64,000 nucleotides of DNA from Blautia hominis (GTDB taxonomy: Bacteria > Bacillota > Clostridia > Lachnospirales > Lachnospiraceae), in NCBI GenBank assembly GCA_002270465.1, contig NQOF01000002.1, positions 62,001 to 126,000 on the forward strand. The letters are read 5' to 3'. Numbering within the stretch: position 1 is the first letter of the stretch; each line of letters opens with the position of its first letter. Position numbers and translations under genes: made by a program. Below, piece by piece: positions 27,613 to 37,479 of this stretch. A model generated the notes under the pieces. That model worked only from the letters and a program-made list of their open reading frames with translations, ran no database searches and was not told the DNA's origin.

Positions 27613-27641
27613 TTGACAGAACAGGATAAGAATGATATTCT
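27613..27641 (+). promoter_or_regulatory. Promoter of the isc-like operon
   Basis: TTGACA (27613-27618), 17-base spacer, TATTCT (27636-27641). The predicted start of transcription lies inside the palindromic operator that follows. Confidence 0.75.
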
Positions 27642-27645
27642 ACAG

Positions 27646-27675
27646 TTAAATCCGAGTAAAACAGTCGGAATTTAA
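27646..27675 (+). promoter_or_regulatory. Putative IscR-like operator
   Basis: TTAAATCCGA and TCGGAATTTAA form an inverted repeat with one extra base; its heart reads CCGAGT, five bases, AGTCGG. It resembles binding sites of Rrf2/IscR cluster-sensing regulators and covers the transcription start, so the regulator encoded just downstream probably represses its own operon. Confidence 0.6.
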
Positions 27676-27691
27676 AAAGGATGGTGATGAT

Positions 27692-28147
27692 TTGAAATTA
27701 TCAACCAAAGGTAGGTACGGCTTGAGAGCCCTGATTGATTTGGCTTTGTACAGTGAATCAGAGGCTGTTTCCATACAGAGCATTGCAACCCGCCAGAATA
27801 TTTCTGACAGTTATCTGGAACAGCTGGTGCGCAAGTTAAAGAGTGCCGGGTTGGTAGTAAGTGTCCGCGGTGCGCAGGGCGGATATAAGCTTGCCAGACC
27901 TGCCGGTGAGATTTCCGTAGGGGATGTCCTTCGGGCACTGGAGGGCAGTCTGGATGCCGTTACCTGTAATGGAGGAGAAAAACATAGCTGTCAGGGTGCT
28001 GACTTATGTGTCACCCGATATGTATGGCAGCGTATCAATAATAGTATAAAAGAAACTGTAGATTCCATCATGCTGGACCAGCTCGTAGAGGAAAGCCGCA
28101 TTATGCGGGATAAGGGGCAGATTCAGGTGCAAAAATGTGACAATTAG
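27692..28147 (+). CDS. iscR: Rrf2-family regulator, IscR-like
   Basis: A 151-residue winged-helix regulator (MKLSTKGRYGLRALIDLALY, RGAQGGYKLARP). Three cysteines in CNGGEKHSCQGADLC (spacing 7 and 5 residues) match the Fe-S ligand region of IscR, although the first gap is longer than in E. coli IscR. That suggests cluster sensing; a CymR-type cysteine-metabolism role is the alternative. The start is TTG at 27692 with AAGGATGGTGAT before it. It leads an operon with cysteine desulfurase and scaffold genes. Confidence 0.85.
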   Translation: MKLSTKGRYGLRALIDLALYSESEAVSIQSIATRQNISDSYLEQLVRKLKSAGLVVSVRGAQGGYKLARPAGEISVGDVLRALEGSLDAVTCNGGEKHSCQGADLCVTRYVWQRINNSIKETVDSIMLDQLVEESRIMRDKGQIQVQKCDN

Positions 28148-28159
28148 GAGAGAGGAAAT

Positions 28160-29359
28160 ATGAAGACAACAATATATCTGGATAATGCAGCAACAACAAA
28201 GACAGCACAGGAGGTTGTAGATGCCATGCTTCCGTATTTCACGGAAAGCTATGGAAATCCATCCAGCATCTATGAGATTGGACAGAGGAGCAAGGAGGCC
28301 ATCACCAAAGCCAGAGGACAGATCGCAGAAGTGCTGGGTGCAAAAGCAGAAGAGATCTATTTTACCGCAGGCGGCAGCGAAGCAGATAACTGGGCGCTGA
28401 AAGCGGCATTTGAGGCATATAAAAATAAAGGAAACCATATTATCACCACAAAGATTGAGCATCACGCCATTCTGCACACCTGTGAATATCTGGAGAAACG
28501 TGGTGCAAAGGTGACATATCTGGATGTGGATGAGAACGGTATCGTAAAAATGGATGATCTGTTAAAAGCCATCACACCGGAGACGATCCTGATCTCTATT
28601 ATGTTTGCCAACAATGAGATTGGTGCCGTCCAGCCGATCAAAGAGATTGGTATGATCGCAAAAGAACACGATATTTTATTCCACACAGATGCGGTACAGG
28701 CATTCGGACAGGTTCCGATCGACGTGGATGAGATGAATATCGACATGCTGAGTTCCAGCGGCCATAAGATCAACGGACCAAAGGGGATCGGTTTCCTATA
28801 TATCCGCAAGGGCGTGAAAATCCGCAGCTTTGTACATGGCGGTGCCCAGGAGCGGAAGAGACGGGCAGGAACAGAGAATGTGCCGGCTATTGTGGGATAC
28901 GGTGTGGCAGCAGAGCGCGCAGCCAGGACTATGGAGGAGCGCACAAAGAAAGAGATAGAGCTCAGGGATTATTTTATCGGCAGAATTTTAAATGAGATTC
29001 CTTATGTACGCCTGAACGGCGATGCAAAGAGGCGTCTGCCAAATAACATTAATGTCAGCTTCCAGTTTATTGAGGGAGAATCCCTTCTGATCATGCTGGA
29101 TATGAAGGGAATCGCAGCGTCCAGCGGTTCTGCTTGTACCTCAGGTTCCCTGGACCCGTCCCATGTACTGCTTGCCATTGGCCTGCCTCATGAGATCGCC
29201 CACGGTTCCCTCAGAATGACCATCAGCGAGGAGACAACAAAGGAAGATCTGGATTACACACTGGATCAGATAAAGGAGATTGTAAACCGTCTGCGTGAAC
29301 TTTCTCCGCTGTTTGAGGATTTCGTAAAAAAACAGAAACAAAAACAGAGCAGAGCCTGA
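28160..29359 (+). CDS. iscS: Cysteine desulfurase (NifS/IscS type)
   Basis: A 399-residue PLP enzyme that takes sulfur from cysteine for Fe-S clusters and thio-modified tRNA. The PLP lysine lies in SSSGHKINGPKGIGFLYIR, the aldimine-site histidine in TKIEHHAILHTCEYL, and the mobile sulfur-carrying cysteine in SSGSACTSGSLDPSHVL. Length is normal. It follows the regulator by 12 bases and precedes the scaffold and mnmA genes, which use its sulfur. The tail after residue 385 is Lys/Gln-rich. Confidence 0.97.
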   Translation: MKTTIYLDNAATTKTAQEVVDAMLPYFTESYGNPSSIYEIGQRSKEAITKARGQIAEVLGAKAEEIYFTAGGSEADNWALKAAFEAYKNKGNHIITTKIEHHAILHTCEYLEKRGAKVTYLDVDENGIVKMDDLLKAITPETILISIMFANNEIGAVQPIKEIGMIAKEHDILFHTDAVQAFGQVPIDVDEMNIDMLSSSGHKINGPKGIGFLYIRKGVKIRSFVHGGAQERKRRAGTENVPAIVGYGVAAERAARTMEERTKKEIELRDYFIGRILNEIPYVRLNGDAKRRLPNNINVSFQFIEGESLLIMLDMKGIAASSGSACTSGSLDPSHVLLAIGLPHEIAHGSLRMTISEETTKEDLDYTLDQIKEIVNRLRELSPLFEDFVKKQKQKQSRA

Positions 29360-29398
29360 GAAAATAATAAAACAGACAAATTATGGAGGAAATATATT

Positions 29399-29836
29399 AT
29401 GTACAGTGAAAAAGTAATGGACCATTTTCAGAATCCGAGAAATGTGGGAGAGATTGAAGGCGCCAGCGGTGTGGGAACCGTAGGCAATGCCAAGTGCGGA
29501 GATATCATGAGAATGTATCTGGATATTGACGAGAACGGCATTATCCACGACTGCAAATTCAAAACCTTCGGCTGCGGCGCCGCAGTGGCAACCAGCAGTA
29601 TGGCTACAGAACTTGTGAAGGGAAAAACCATTCAGGAAGCCCTGCAGGTGACAAACAAAGCGGTTATGGAAGCCCTGGACGGACTTCCTCCCGTGAAAGT
29701 ACACTGCTCCCTGCTTGCGGAGGAGGCTATCCACGCAGCTCTCTGGGATTATGCGGAAAAGCATGGGATTAAGATTGAGGGTCTGGATAAGCCCAAGAGT
29801 GATATCTCCGAAGAGGAAGTAGAGGAAGAGTATTAA
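29399..29836 (+). CDS. iscU: Fe-S cluster scaffold IscU/NifU N-domain
   Basis: A 145-residue scaffold on which [2Fe-2S] clusters are built. The three ligand cysteines are in [17 protein letters not shown] and [10 protein letters not shown]. The C-terminal 20 residues are acidic ([12 protein letters not shown]) and beyond the usual NifU-N domain. A GGAGG site precedes the ATG. The stop shares one base with the mnmA start, so the two are translationally coupled. Confidence 0.95.
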   Translation: MYSEKVMDHFQNPRNVGEIEGASGVGTVGNAKCGDIMRMYLDIDENGIIHDCKFKTFGCGAAVATSSMATELVKGKTIQEALQVTNKAVMEALDGLPPVKVHCSLLAEEAIHAALWDYAEKHGIKIEGLDKPKSDISEEEVEEEY

Positions 29837-30912
29837 TGAAAAAAAAGAAGGTAGTTGTGGGGATGTCCGGCGGTGTGGACTCCTCTGTGGCGGCCTATCT
29901 GCTGAAAGAACAGGGATATGATGTGATTGGAGTCACCATGCAGATCTGGCAGGATGAGGACAATGCAGCACAGGAGGAGAACGGCGGCTGCTGCGGTTTA
30001 AGCGCAGTGGATGATGCCAGAAGAGTGGCGAATATGCTGGAGATTCCCTACTACGTGATGAATTTTAAGAATGAGTTTAAGGAAAACGTCATTGACTATT
30101 TCATCGGGGAATATCTGGACGGCCGGACGCCTAACCCCTGTATTGCCTGCAACCGCTATGTGAAGTGGGAATCCCTGCTGAAAAGGAGTATGGAAATCGG
30201 AGCAGACTATATCGCCACAGGCCATTACGCCAAAATCGTGCAGACAGACAGCGGCAGATACTCCCTGAAAATGTCAGATGCCACAGGGAAGGACCAGACA
30301 TATGCCCTGTACAATCTGACCCAGTTCCAGCTCTCACACACACTGATGCCTGTGGGTGTCTATGAAAAAGATGAAATCAGAAAGATCGCAGAACAGATTG
30401 GCCTTCCGGTGGCGAAAAAAAAGGACAGCCAGGAAATCTGCTTTGTGCCGGATAAGGATTACGCCGGGTTTATAGAAGAAAATACGCAGAATAAGATTGA
30501 AGAGGGCAATTATGTGCTGGCAGACGGTACGGTGATCGGCCGCCATAAGGGGATTACCCATTATACCATTGGACAGCGGAAAGGCCTGGGCCTTGCAATG
30601 GGACATCCTGTCTTTGTAACAGAGATCCGCCCCGAGAGCAATGAGGTGGTGATCGGGGAAAATGAGGATCTGTTTCAAAGAGAGCTTGTCTGTGACAGAA
30701 TCAATTTTATGTCCATTCCCGATCTGCGGGAGGATATGCGTGTTATGGCAAAAATAAGATATAATCACAGAGGTGCTCCCGCTGTCATCCACAGGGAGGA
30801 TGAGGATAGGATTCGGGTGATCTTTGAGGAACCTCAGAGAGCCGTTACGCCCGGGCAGGCAGTTGTTTTCTATGATGGAGAATATGTTGCCGGGGGCGGT
30901 ATTATTTTATAA
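29836..30912 (+). CDS. mnmA: tRNA-specific 2-thiouridylase MnmA
   Basis: A 358-residue enzyme that puts the 2-thio group on the wobble uridine of Lys, Glu and Gln tRNAs. The PP-loop is [19 protein letters not shown]. The paired catalytic cysteines are in [12 protein letters not shown] and [12 protein letters not shown]. The start overlaps the iscU stop by one base. Sulfur delivery from the cysteine desulfurase in the same operon makes functional sense. Confidence 0.97.
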   Translation: MKKKKVVVGMSGGVDSSVAAYLLKEQGYDVIGVTMQIWQDEDNAAQEENGGCCGLSAVDDARRVANMLEIPYYVMNFKNEFKENVIDYFIGEYLDGRTPNPCIACNRYVKWESLLKRSMEIGADYIATGHYAKIVQTDSGRYSLKMSDATGKDQTYALYNLTQFQLSHTLMPVGVYEKDEIRKIAEQIGLPVAKKKDSQEICFVPDKDYAGFIEENTQNKIEEGNYVLADGTVIGRHKGITHYTIGQRKGLGLAMGHPVFVTEIRPESNEVVIGENEDLFQRELVCDRINFMSIPDLREDMRVMAKIRYNHRGAPAVIHREDEDRIRVIFEEPQRAVTPGQAVVFYDGEYVAGGGIIL

Positions 30913-30918
30913 TGATCT

Positions 30919-31072
30919 ACATGGGTTACTGTTCACGGACCACTGTACCGGGAGGTGTTTTCATGCCGGAAGCATGAAAATCCCCAGGCAGCCAGCGCGA
31001 TATGGGGCAGAATGCTCCATATCTGTGTATCGCGAAGCGTTTACTGGACACGGAGTGAGCAGTAACCTACAT
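30919..31072 (+). repeat. Dispersed structured repeat, copy F
   Basis: About 154 bases bounded by ACATGGGTTACTGTTCAC and GTGAGCAGTAACCTACAT (core GGTTACTGYTCAC inverted). Inside are a perfect 9-base hairpin (TTTTCATGC with GCATGAAAA), ATATGG/CCATAT and GCGCGATA/TATCGCG stems. The outer ends resemble copy E; the interior is different from copies A-D. It lies directly after mnmA. Confidence 0.6.
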
Positions 31073-31079
31073 AGTAAAC

Positions 31080-31127
31080 CTGCCTGGGAAACAGACTTTT
31101 TAGCTTTCTGTTTTCCGGGCAGTTTTT
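31080..31127 (+). terminator. Terminator after mnmA
   Basis: CTGCCTGGGAAACAG pairs with CTGTTTTCCGGGCAG (mostly Watson-Crick) around a 13-base loop, followed by TTTTT. Confidence 0.85.
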
Positions 31128-31218
31128 AGATTCGTGTCCACAAAGTTTGTAATCAGCTTAATAGGCGGGACATGCTGGGGACGTAACCCATATTTTTTAC
31201 ATGGAGGGAAAGAAAAAC

Positions 31219-31794
31219 TTGAAAGTGAAAGCAGAATTGCTGGACGAGGAGAGAATCCGGTATATATATAAAAGCTATATGAAAAAGGATTTTCCAAGGG
31301 CAGAGCTTAAACCGCTGAAAAGTATGTTGATGCTCATAGAGCAGAACAGAGGTGAAGGGTACGGGTTTTATAATGAAAGGGAACTGGCAGGTTACGCATT
31401 TTTGATAAAGGCACCATCGGGCAGGGCATATCTCATTGATTATCTGGCTGTGCTGCCGTCCCTGAGAGACAGAGGATATGGCAGCGCGTGTCTTCGGGCA
31501 CTTCAGGATGTATTTGGGGAGAATCTGGTCATGGTAGAATCTGAAGAACCATCTTTTGCAGCCCGGGAGACGGAAAGACAGGTTCGCAGAAGAAGAATCA
31601 GCTTTTATGAAAAGAACGGCTTTTTTGATTCCCGGAATATATGCCGCCTGTTTGGCGTGGAATACAGGATTTTGGGAAAGGCGGACTGTATGGAGGAAGA
31701 GCATAGACAAATGCGCTGCAGGGAAGAACTGGACAGTATTTATCGCACTGTGATACCTAAGATCGCATATGGCAGCCAGGTGAAATGGCTGTGA
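31219..31794 (+). CDS. GNAT-family acetyltransferase
   Basis: A protein of 191 residues from the TTG at 31219, which follows GGAGGG by 10 bases; the ATG at 31201 has no site before it. The acetyl-CoA region is YLIDYLAVLPSLRDRGYGSACLRAL, with the R/Q-x-x-G-x-G/A pattern present as RDRGYGSA. The C-terminal FYEKNGFFDS segment is the usual GNAT ending, followed by about 50 extra residues. Substrate unknown. It stands alone after the mnmA terminator. Confidence 0.75.
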   Translation: MKVKAELLDEERIRYIYKSYMKKDFPRAELKPLKSMLMLIEQNRGEGYGFYNERELAGYAFLIKAPSGRAYLIDYLAVLPSLRDRGYGSACLRALQDVFGENLVMVESEEPSFAARETERQVRRRRISFYEKNGFFDSRNICRLFGVEYRILGKADCMEEEHRQMRCREELDSIYRTVIPKIAYGSQVKWL

Positions 31795-31817
31795 TAAAAA
31801 CAGCACCAGTACAGGCA

Positions 31818-31892
31818 GCCGCGCAGAACAATACCCTGTGGGAACCGTTGGCGGGCAGGAAAGGCTGCCGGCCTGATGCTTTTTGGGACCGG
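31818..31892. other. Inverted repeat between convergent genes
   Basis: GGCAGCC and GGCTGCC are inverted around a 45-base interval, followed by TGCTTTTTG on the plus strand. It may serve as a weak terminator for the GNAT gene. Confidence 0.35.
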
Positions 31893-31899
31893 GATTCTT

Positions 31900-32700
31900 T
31901 TATAAAGGAAGAAATTCCGGTTTTCTGTTTTTAAAAACAGTATAATATTTGAAGCCGCATTCCTTTAAAAGCGCTCCGGCACGTTCAAAATCATAGGCGA
32001 TATGTTCCGGTGCGTGGGCGTCGGAACCGATGGTCAGGATTTCGCCGCCCAGTTCCCGATAACGGATCAGTATGTTCTCTGTGGGATTGGGGTGGCCCAG
32101 GCCGTATTTGAAGCCGGCTGTATTGCACTCCAGACCAATGCCTTTCTGCACCAGCACACGAAGGATCTCGTCCAGGATATCCCTGTATTTTTCGTAGGAG
32201 TAGTACAGATTACGGTTGGGGCCGTAGCGCACCACATAGTCAATATGACCGCATACATCAAAGCAGGAAAGGACTTTCAGGTTTTCAAGAAGACAGGTAA
32301 AGTAACTGCGGTAGGCCTCCTCCTCACTGCGGTTTTCAAAGAATATCCTGTCATAGGGGTCACATCCGTCCGCAACATGTACAGAGCCGATGATAAAGTC
32401 AAAGGGAAAGCTGGCGGCAAAGGAGGGCAGTTTTCCGGTCAGATGGGGCTGAAGTCCAAGCTCCATACCGAAATATATCTCTATTTTATCCTCATACTTC
32501 TTTTTGAGTTCCATCAGTTTCTCCCGGTAGGTCGGCATATCCACCAGAAAATCAAACTCTCCGGGAGGAAAATCGAAATCCATATGTTCCGTGAAGCAAA
32601 TGCTGGGCATATTTCTGTGAATAGCCCCAAGGACCATATGCTCCATAGGGGCTTCGCTGTCACTGGAAAATGACGTGTGCATGTGATAATCTGCGTACAT
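31900..32700 (-). CDS. PHP-domain histidinol-phosphatase-like protein
   Basis: A 266-residue metal-dependent phosphoesterase of the HisJ/HisK PHP type. The metal ligands appear in DYHMHTSFSSDSE, FTEHMDFD, VCGHIDYVVRY and TIGSDAHAPEHI. Such proteins dephosphorylate histidinol phosphate, but many PHP members act on other phosphates, and no his genes are nearby. The ATG at 32700 has GGAG nine bases upstream; the ATG nine bases earlier would sit on the ribosome site itself. Confidence 0.83.
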   Translation of the reverse strand: MYADYHMHTSFSSDSEAPMEHMVLGAIHRNMPSICFTEHMDFDFPPGEFDFLVDMPTYREKLMELKKKYEDKIEIYFGMELGLQPHLTGKLPSFAASFPFDFIIGSVHVADGCDPYDRIFFENRSEEEAYRSYFTCLLENLKVLSCFDVCGHIDYVVRYGPNRNLYYSYEKYRDILDEILRVLVQKGIGLECNTAGFKYGLGHPNPTENILIRYRELGGEILTIGSDAHAPEHIAYDFERAGALLKECGFKYYTVFKNRKPEFLPL

Positions 32701-32800
32701 AGATGACATCTCCTTTTCTTTTGCTGCCCTAATTATATAGGAAAGAAAGGGAATTGTACATAAAGAGAATGTAAAACTGGTACGATTTTTCATTTTATGC

Positions 32801-32829
32801 TTGAATTTTTGTCTCAGATTAGGTACAAT
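32801..32829 (+). promoter_or_regulatory. SigA-type promoter of gap
   Basis: TTGAAT (32801-32806), 17-base spacer, TACAAT (32824-32829), about 80 bases before gap. Confidence 0.65.
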
Positions 32830-32908
32830 ATCAAATAGGTTGATGTTTCTTTAACAATCTTAATAGAAACCTCACGGAATACAAACACTTTTAGGAGGAA
32901 TGAATAAC

Positions 32909-33928
32909 ATGGCAGTAAAAGTAGCAATCAATGGATTTGGACGTATTGGACGTCTTGCTTTCAGACAGATGTTTGGAGCAGAAGGATTTGAAATCGTAGC
33001 GATCAATGATTTAACATCTCCGACAATGTTAGCTCACTTACTGAAATATGACTCTACACAGGGAAGATATGCACTTGGCGATACAGTAACAGCAGGTGAA
33101 GATTCCATCACAGTTGATGGAAAAGAGATCAAGATCTACGCAAAAGCAAAAGCAGAAGAACTTCCTTGGGGAGAGATCGGTGTAGATGTAGTTCTGGAAT
33201 GTACAGGTTTCTATACATCCAAAGATAAAGCAGAAGCACATATCAAAGCAGGCGCTAAGAAAGTTGTTATTTCCGCTCCGGCTGGAAACGACCTTCCGAC
33301 CATCGTTTACAATGTAAACCATGAGACACTGACAAAAGATGATAACATCATCTCAGCTGCTTCCTGTACAACAAACTGCCTGGCTCCAATGGCAAAAGCA
33401 TTAAACGACCTGGCTCCGATCAAATCCGGTATCATGTGCACGATCCACGCTTACACAGGTGATCAGATGACACTGGACGGACCGCAGAGAAAAGGTGATT
33501 TAAGAAGATCTCGTGCAGCAGCAGTTAATATCGTTCCGAACAGCACAGGTGCTGCAAAAGCCATCGGTCTGGTTATTCCGGAACTGAACGGCAAATTGAT
33601 CGGATCTGCTCAGCGTGTTCCGACCCCGACAGGTTCTACTACAATTCTGACAGCAGTTGTTGACGGAACTGTAACTGTAGATCAGGTTAACGCGATCATG
33701 AAAGAGCAGGCTACAGAGTCCTTCGGATACAACACAGATGAAATCGTATCCAGCGATGTTATCGGTATGAGATATGGTTCTCTGTTTGATGCAACTCAGA
33801 CAATGGTTATGCCGTTAGACAATGGCACAACAGAAGTACAGGTAATTTCCTGGTATGACAATGAGAATTCTTACACAAGCCAGATGGTAAGAACAATCAA
33901 ATACTTTGGAAAATTATTAGAGAAATAA
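32909..33928 (+). CDS. gap: Glyceraldehyde-3-phosphate dehydrogenase
   Basis: A 339-residue phosphorylating, NAD-type dehydrogenase of glycolysis. The Rossmann start is [18 protein letters not shown] and the catalytic cysteine is in [19 protein letters not shown]. The start at 32909 is 10 bases after TAGGAGG; an ATG at 32900 overlaps the site. Codon use is strongly biased, as in highly expressed genes. It is followed by repeats D and C with a terminator between them, then pgk. Confidence 0.98.
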   Translation: MAVKVAINGFGRIGRLAFRQMFGAEGFEIVAINDLTSPTMLAHLLKYDSTQGRYALGDTVTAGEDSITVDGKEIKIYAKAKAEELPWGEIGVDVVLECTGFYTSKDKAEAHIKAGAKKVVISAPAGNDLPTIVYNVNHETLTKDDNIISAASCTTNCLAPMAKALNDLAPIKSGIMCTIHAYTGDQMTLDGPQRKGDLRRSRAAAVNIVPNSTGAAKAIGLVIPELNGKLIGSAQRVPTPTGSTTILTAVVDGTVTVDQVNAIMKEQATESFGYNTDEIVSSDVIGMRYGSLFDATQTMVMPLDNGTTEVQVISWYDNENSYTSQMVRTIKYFGKLLEK

Positions 33929-33942
33929 TCATTAAGAATAAA

Positions 33943-34077
33943 GATAACCATTCAGCCGGGCCTGCGTATTTACTGAGCAGACCGTGCATAAGAGTGGCGG
34001 CAGCAGGTATTCGTTCCATCGCAGAGCGATTTTAACGGGCGGATACTCGTAACTGCTCCATGGATGGAATAGTTATG
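33943..34077 (+). repeat. Dispersed structured repeat, copy D
   Basis: About 135 bases bounded by ATAACCATTCAGCCGG and GGATGGAATAGTTAT (imperfectly inverted). Its first 45 bases match copy C closely (TTCAGC, CTGC, ATTTACTGAGC, CCGT in register), with a GGGCCTGC/GCAGACC stem, but the right half lacks the ATCACC core of A-C. Confidence 0.65.
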
Positions 34078-34091
34078 AATAATGACTCATT

Positions 34092-34125
34092 AAGGGGTCC
34101 GGTCTATTTTGGACCGGGCTTCTTT
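34092..34125 (+). terminator. Terminator after gap
   Basis: CCGGTC pairs with GACCGG over a 7-base loop and the stem continues outward with wobble pairs (AAGGGGT with GCTTCTT), ending in CTTCTTT. Confidence 0.65.
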
Positions 34126-34166
34126 CGTCCATTCGTGAAATGGGAAGTATTATTTGATAAGAACAA

Positions 34167-34300
34167 GTAACGATTCAGCAGGTCTGCCCATTTACTGAGC
34201 TGGCCGTAAGGAAAACATTCCGCAGCCAGGTAAAATCCCATCACCAAAGGCAATTCTGCATGGATCTTTGTCTGCAGATGTGGGGATACTGAACCGTTAC
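34167..34300 (+). repeat. Dispersed structured repeat, copy C
   Basis: 134 bases bounded by GTAACGATTCAG and CTGAACCGTTAC (one mismatch). It holds the core ATCACCAAAGGCAATTCTG shared with A and B, a GGTCTGCC/GAGCTGGCC-type stem and a GGAA/TTCC hairpin. It lies 30 bases before the pgk start, upstream of its AAAGGAGG site. The 402-base gap between gap and pgk is filled by D, the terminator and C. Confidence 0.78.
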
Positions 34301-34330
34301 AAGAACAAATATTAAAGGAGGCATCATCCA

Positions 34331-35524
34331 ATGCTCAACAAAAAATCAGTTGATGACATCAACGTAAAAGGTAAAAAAGTTTTAGTCCGCTGTGATTTCA
34401 ACGTTCCCCTTCAGGATGGTAAGATCACAGATGAAAATCGTCTGGTAGCAGCTCTTCCAACTATCAAGAAGCTGATCGCTGACGGCGGAAAAGTGATCCT
34501 GTGTTCTCACCTGGGCAAACCCAAGGGAGAGGCAAAACCGGAATTATCTTTAGCACCTGTTGCAAAGAGAATGTCAGAATTACTGGGACAGGAAGTAAAA
34601 TTTGCCGCTGACCCGGAAGTAGTCGGACCAAATGCAAAGGCTGCTGTCCAGGCAATGAAAGACGGAGATGTTGTTTTACTGGAAAATACACGTTACCGTG
34701 CAGAAGAGACGAAGAACGGAGAGGCATTCAGCAAAGAGCTGGCATCTCTGTGCGATGTATTTGTAAATGATGCATTTGGTACTGCCCACAGAGCACACTG
34801 CTCCAATGTTGGTGTGACACAGTTTGTAGATACCGCAGTTGTCGGATATCTGATGCAGAAAGAGATCGACTTCCTGGGAAATGCAGTGGACAATCCTAAG
34901 AGACCTTTTGTTGCGATCTTAGGCGGCGCTAAAGTTTCCAGCAAGATTTCTGTTATCAACAACCTGCTTGACAAAGTGGACACCCTGATCATCGGCGGCG
35001 GAATGTCCTACACATTCTCAAAGGCTATGGGCGGACACATCGGTACATCTCTCTGTGAGGATGACTATCTGCAGTATGCACTGGATATGATGAAAAAAGC
35101 AGAAGAAAAAGGCGTAAAACTTTTACTGCCGGTGGACAACCGTATTGGTGATGACTTCTCAAATGACTGCAACATCCAGGTGGCAAAACGCGGTGAGATT
35201 CCGGACGGATGGGAAGGCATGGATATCGGACCTGAGACAGAGAAAATTTTCTGTGAAGCTGTCAAAGATGCCAAGACTGTAGTATGGAACGGACCAATGG
35301 GATGTTTTGAGATGCCGAATTTTGCTCATGGAACAGAAGAAGTTGCAAAAGCACTGGCTGATACAGACGCTACCACCATTATCGGCGGCGGTGATTCAGC
35401 AGCAGCTGTCAATATCCTGGGATATGGGGACAAGATGACACACATCTCCACAGGAGGCGGTGCTTCCCTGGAATTCCTGGAAGGCAAAGAACTGCCGGGT
35501 GTGGCAGCAGCGAACGATAAATAA
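34331..35524 (+). CDS. pgk: Phosphoglycerate kinase
   Basis: A 397-residue glycolytic kinase making ATP from 1,3-bisphosphoglycerate. N-terminal [22 protein letters not shown] holds the phosphoglycerate-binding residues; the C-terminal domain has [14 protein letters not shown] and the nucleotide motif [13 protein letters not shown]. Length is normal. AAAGGAGGCATC precedes the ATG. tpiA follows after 45 bases that contain only a small CCCGC/GCGGG hairpin, so the two are probably co-transcribed. Confidence 0.98.
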   Translation: MLNKKSVDDINVKGKKVLVRCDFNVPLQDGKITDENRLVAALPTIKKLIADGGKVILCSHLGKPKGEAKPELSLAPVAKRMSELLGQEVKFAADPEVVGPNAKAAVQAMKDGDVVLLENTRYRAEETKNGEAFSKELASLCDVFVNDAFGTAHRAHCSNVGVTQFVDTAVVGYLMQKEIDFLGNAVDNPKRPFVAILGGAKVSSKISVINNLLDKVDTLIIGGGMSYTFSKAMGGHIGTSLCEDDYLQYALDMMKKAEEKGVKLLLPVDNRIGDDFSNDCNIQVAKRGEIPDGWEGMDIGPETEKIFCEAVKDAKTVVWNGPMGCFEMPNFAHGTEEVAKALADTDATTIIGGGDSAAAVNILGYGDKMTHISTGGGASLEFLEGKELPGVAAANDK

Positions 35525-35569
35525 AATATCCCGCCGCTTGCGGGAAGATAGAAAGAAGGAAATCGGATC

Positions 35570-36319
35570 ATGGCAAGAAGAAAAATTGTTGCTGGTAACT
35601 GGAAGATGAACATGACTCCCAGCGAGGCAGTTGAATTAGTAAACACATTAAAACCTCTGGTAGCAAACGAAGAAGTGGACGTAGTATTCTGCGTACCTGC
35701 AATTGATATCATCCCGGTCGTGGAGGCTTGCAAAGGCACAAACATCCAGGTTGGCGCTGAGAACATGTACTATGAGGAGAAAGGTGCCTACACAGGCGAG
35801 ATCGCTCCCAACATGCTCACAGACGCAGGTGTAAAATATGTTGTTTTAGGTCATTCTGAGAGAAGAGAATACTTCGCAGAGACAAATGAGACGGTAAACA
35901 AAAAAATGCTGAAAGCATTTGAACACGGAATCACTCCGATCATGTGCTGCGGAGAGACTCTGGAGCAGAGAGAACAGGGTGTGACCATGGACTTTATCCG
36001 TCAGCAGGTTAAAGTTGGATTCCAGGGTGTGACAGCAGACCAGGCAAAGACAGCGGTTATCGCTTATGAACCGATCTGGGCTATCGGAACAGGAAAAACA
36101 GCTACGACAGAGCAGGCACAGGAAGTTTGTGCAGACATCCGTGCATGTATCGCTGAAGTCTATGACCAGGCAACTGCAGAAGCTATCCGTATCCAGTACG
36201 GCGGATCTGTAAATGCTAAGACAGCTCCGGAACTGTTCGCTCAGAACGATATCGACGGCGGTTTGGTAGGCGGCGCTTCCCTGAAACCGGATTTTGGACA
36301 GATCGTCAATTATAAATAA
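35570..36319 (+). CDS. tpiA: Triosephosphate isomerase
   Basis: A 249-residue TIM-barrel enzyme that interconverts the triose phosphates. Catalytic residues sit in AGNWKMNMT (lysine), [10 protein letters not shown] (histidine) and [12 protein letters not shown] (glutamate). The phosphate-gripping [11 protein letters not shown] and GGLVGGASL loops are intact. AGAAAGAAGG precedes the ATG. The strong terminator immediately downstream closes the pgk-tpiA unit. Confidence 0.98.
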   Translation: MARRKIVAGNWKMNMTPSEAVELVNTLKPLVANEEVDVVFCVPAIDIIPVVEACKGTNIQVGAENMYYEEKGAYTGEIAPNMLTDAGVKYVVLGHSERREYFAETNETVNKKMLKAFEHGITPIMCCGETLEQREQGVTMDFIRQQVKVGFQGVTADQAKTAVIAYEPIWAIGTGKTATTEQAQEVCADIRACIAEVYDQATAEAIRIQYGGSVNAKTAPELFAQNDIDGGLVGGASLKPDFGQIVNYK

Positions 36320-36335
36320 TCTATTGAAGCATTAG

Positions 36336-36368
36336 AAAAGCCTTCCCTGTAAAAGGGAGGGCTTTTTT
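36336..36368 (+). terminator. Terminator after tpiA
   Basis: AAAAGCCTTCCCT pairs perfectly with AGGGAGGGCTTTT (one wobble) around a 5-base loop, then more T. Confidence 0.92.
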
Positions 36369-36387
36369 GTCAGGGATGACCCGGGGC

Positions 36388-37290
36388 CTAGATTCCCTCA
36401 AGGTCAAAAGGCGGGGTATATTCCTCTTTGGCACTGCTCTTTTCCTGCATATATCCGTCTGTGAGGCCAAGGCGGATGGCTTCGTTCAGTACACTTTCAT
36501 ATTCATATGTGGTAATTCTGCGGTTGAGCTTTGGATGCTCGCTGCTTTTATAGAAAGGAGTAAACTGGCTCAGCAGGCTGATGAGATAGTGGTCATCCGG
36601 AAGCGTTTCCTTTATCCAGTGCAGCAGACGGAGGGAGTCTTTTCGGCTGCCGGGAAGAACCATGTGCCGGATGATGACACCGCTTCTCAAAAGGCCGTCT
36701 TTGTCAAAGACGGGTGCACCCTTCTGTTCTATCATAACTTGAATGGCTTTGGAAGCCACGGAAAAATAATCGGCGGCTCCGGAGTAACAAGCGGACAGTT
36801 CACTGTCATGATATTTTAGATCCGGCAGATAGATATCCACATAGCCATCCAGAAGCGCTAAGGTTTCCTGTTTTTCATATCCTCCGCAGTTGTAGACAAC
36901 CGGTATATGAAGACGGCTTTTTACCCGGTCAAGAGCAGGGAGGATGGAGGGCAGATATTGAGTGGGTGTCACCAGATTGATATTGTGGGCCCCGGCATCC
37001 TGCAGCTCCAGGAAAATTTCAGACAGTCTGTCCGGAGAGATTTCTTTTCCAAACCCCTGGCTGCTTATGGAATGATTTTGGCAAAAGCAGCAGCGGAGTG
37101 TACAGCCTGTGAAAAAAATAGTGCCGCTGCCCTTTGTACCGCTGATACACGGCTCCTCCCAATGGTGCAGGGCAGCTCTGGCAGCCATCAGTTTGTCGGT
37201 ACATTGACAGTAGCCTCTGCGCAAATGACGGTCAACATGGCAGTTCCTTGGGCAGAGTGAACAATTTTTATATTCGTCCGTCTGGTTCAT
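36388..37290 (-). CDS. Radical SAM protein, PflA/PflX-like
   Basis: A 300-residue protein with the radical SAM cluster motif CTLRCCFC in FFTGCTLRCCFCQNHSIS, plus an N-terminal cysteine set CSLCPRNC and GYCQC. This layout fits the PflX group (COG1313), related to pyruvate formate-lyase activating enzymes but of unproven function. The ATG at 37290 follows GGAGGAAAATCGC. No glycyl-radical enzyme gene is nearby, so the substrate is open. It is convergent with tpiA and divergent from the L,D-transpeptidase gene. Confidence 0.85.
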   Translation of the reverse strand: MNQTDEYKNCSLCPRNCHVDRHLRRGYCQCTDKLMAARAALHHWEEPCISGTKGSGTIFFTGCTLRCCFCQNHSISSQGFGKEISPDRLSEIFLELQDAGAHNINLVTPTQYLPSILPALDRVKSRLHIPVVYNCGGYEKQETLALLDGYVDIYLPDLKYHDSELSACYSGAADYFSVASKAIQVMIEQKGAPVFDKDGLLRSGVIIRHMVLPGSRKDSLRLLHWIKETLPDDHYLISLLSQFTPFYKSSEHPKLNRRITTYEYESVLNEAIRLGLTDGYMQEKSSAKEEYTPPFDLEGI

Positions 37291-37479
37291 CAGCGATTTT
37301 CCTCCAAACATTTCATTTCTTTACCAAAACTGTTTCGTTTTATTAACATCATAATGAAAATTTCCTAAAATTTCAAGTGTATGCCTGAAACCTCTTCCTT
37401 TTTGTCGTATTTTGCGTTAAAATAATCCGTGTGAAACTTTTTAGGGGAGAAATGCGTCTAATAATTAAAGGGTGTGAAA

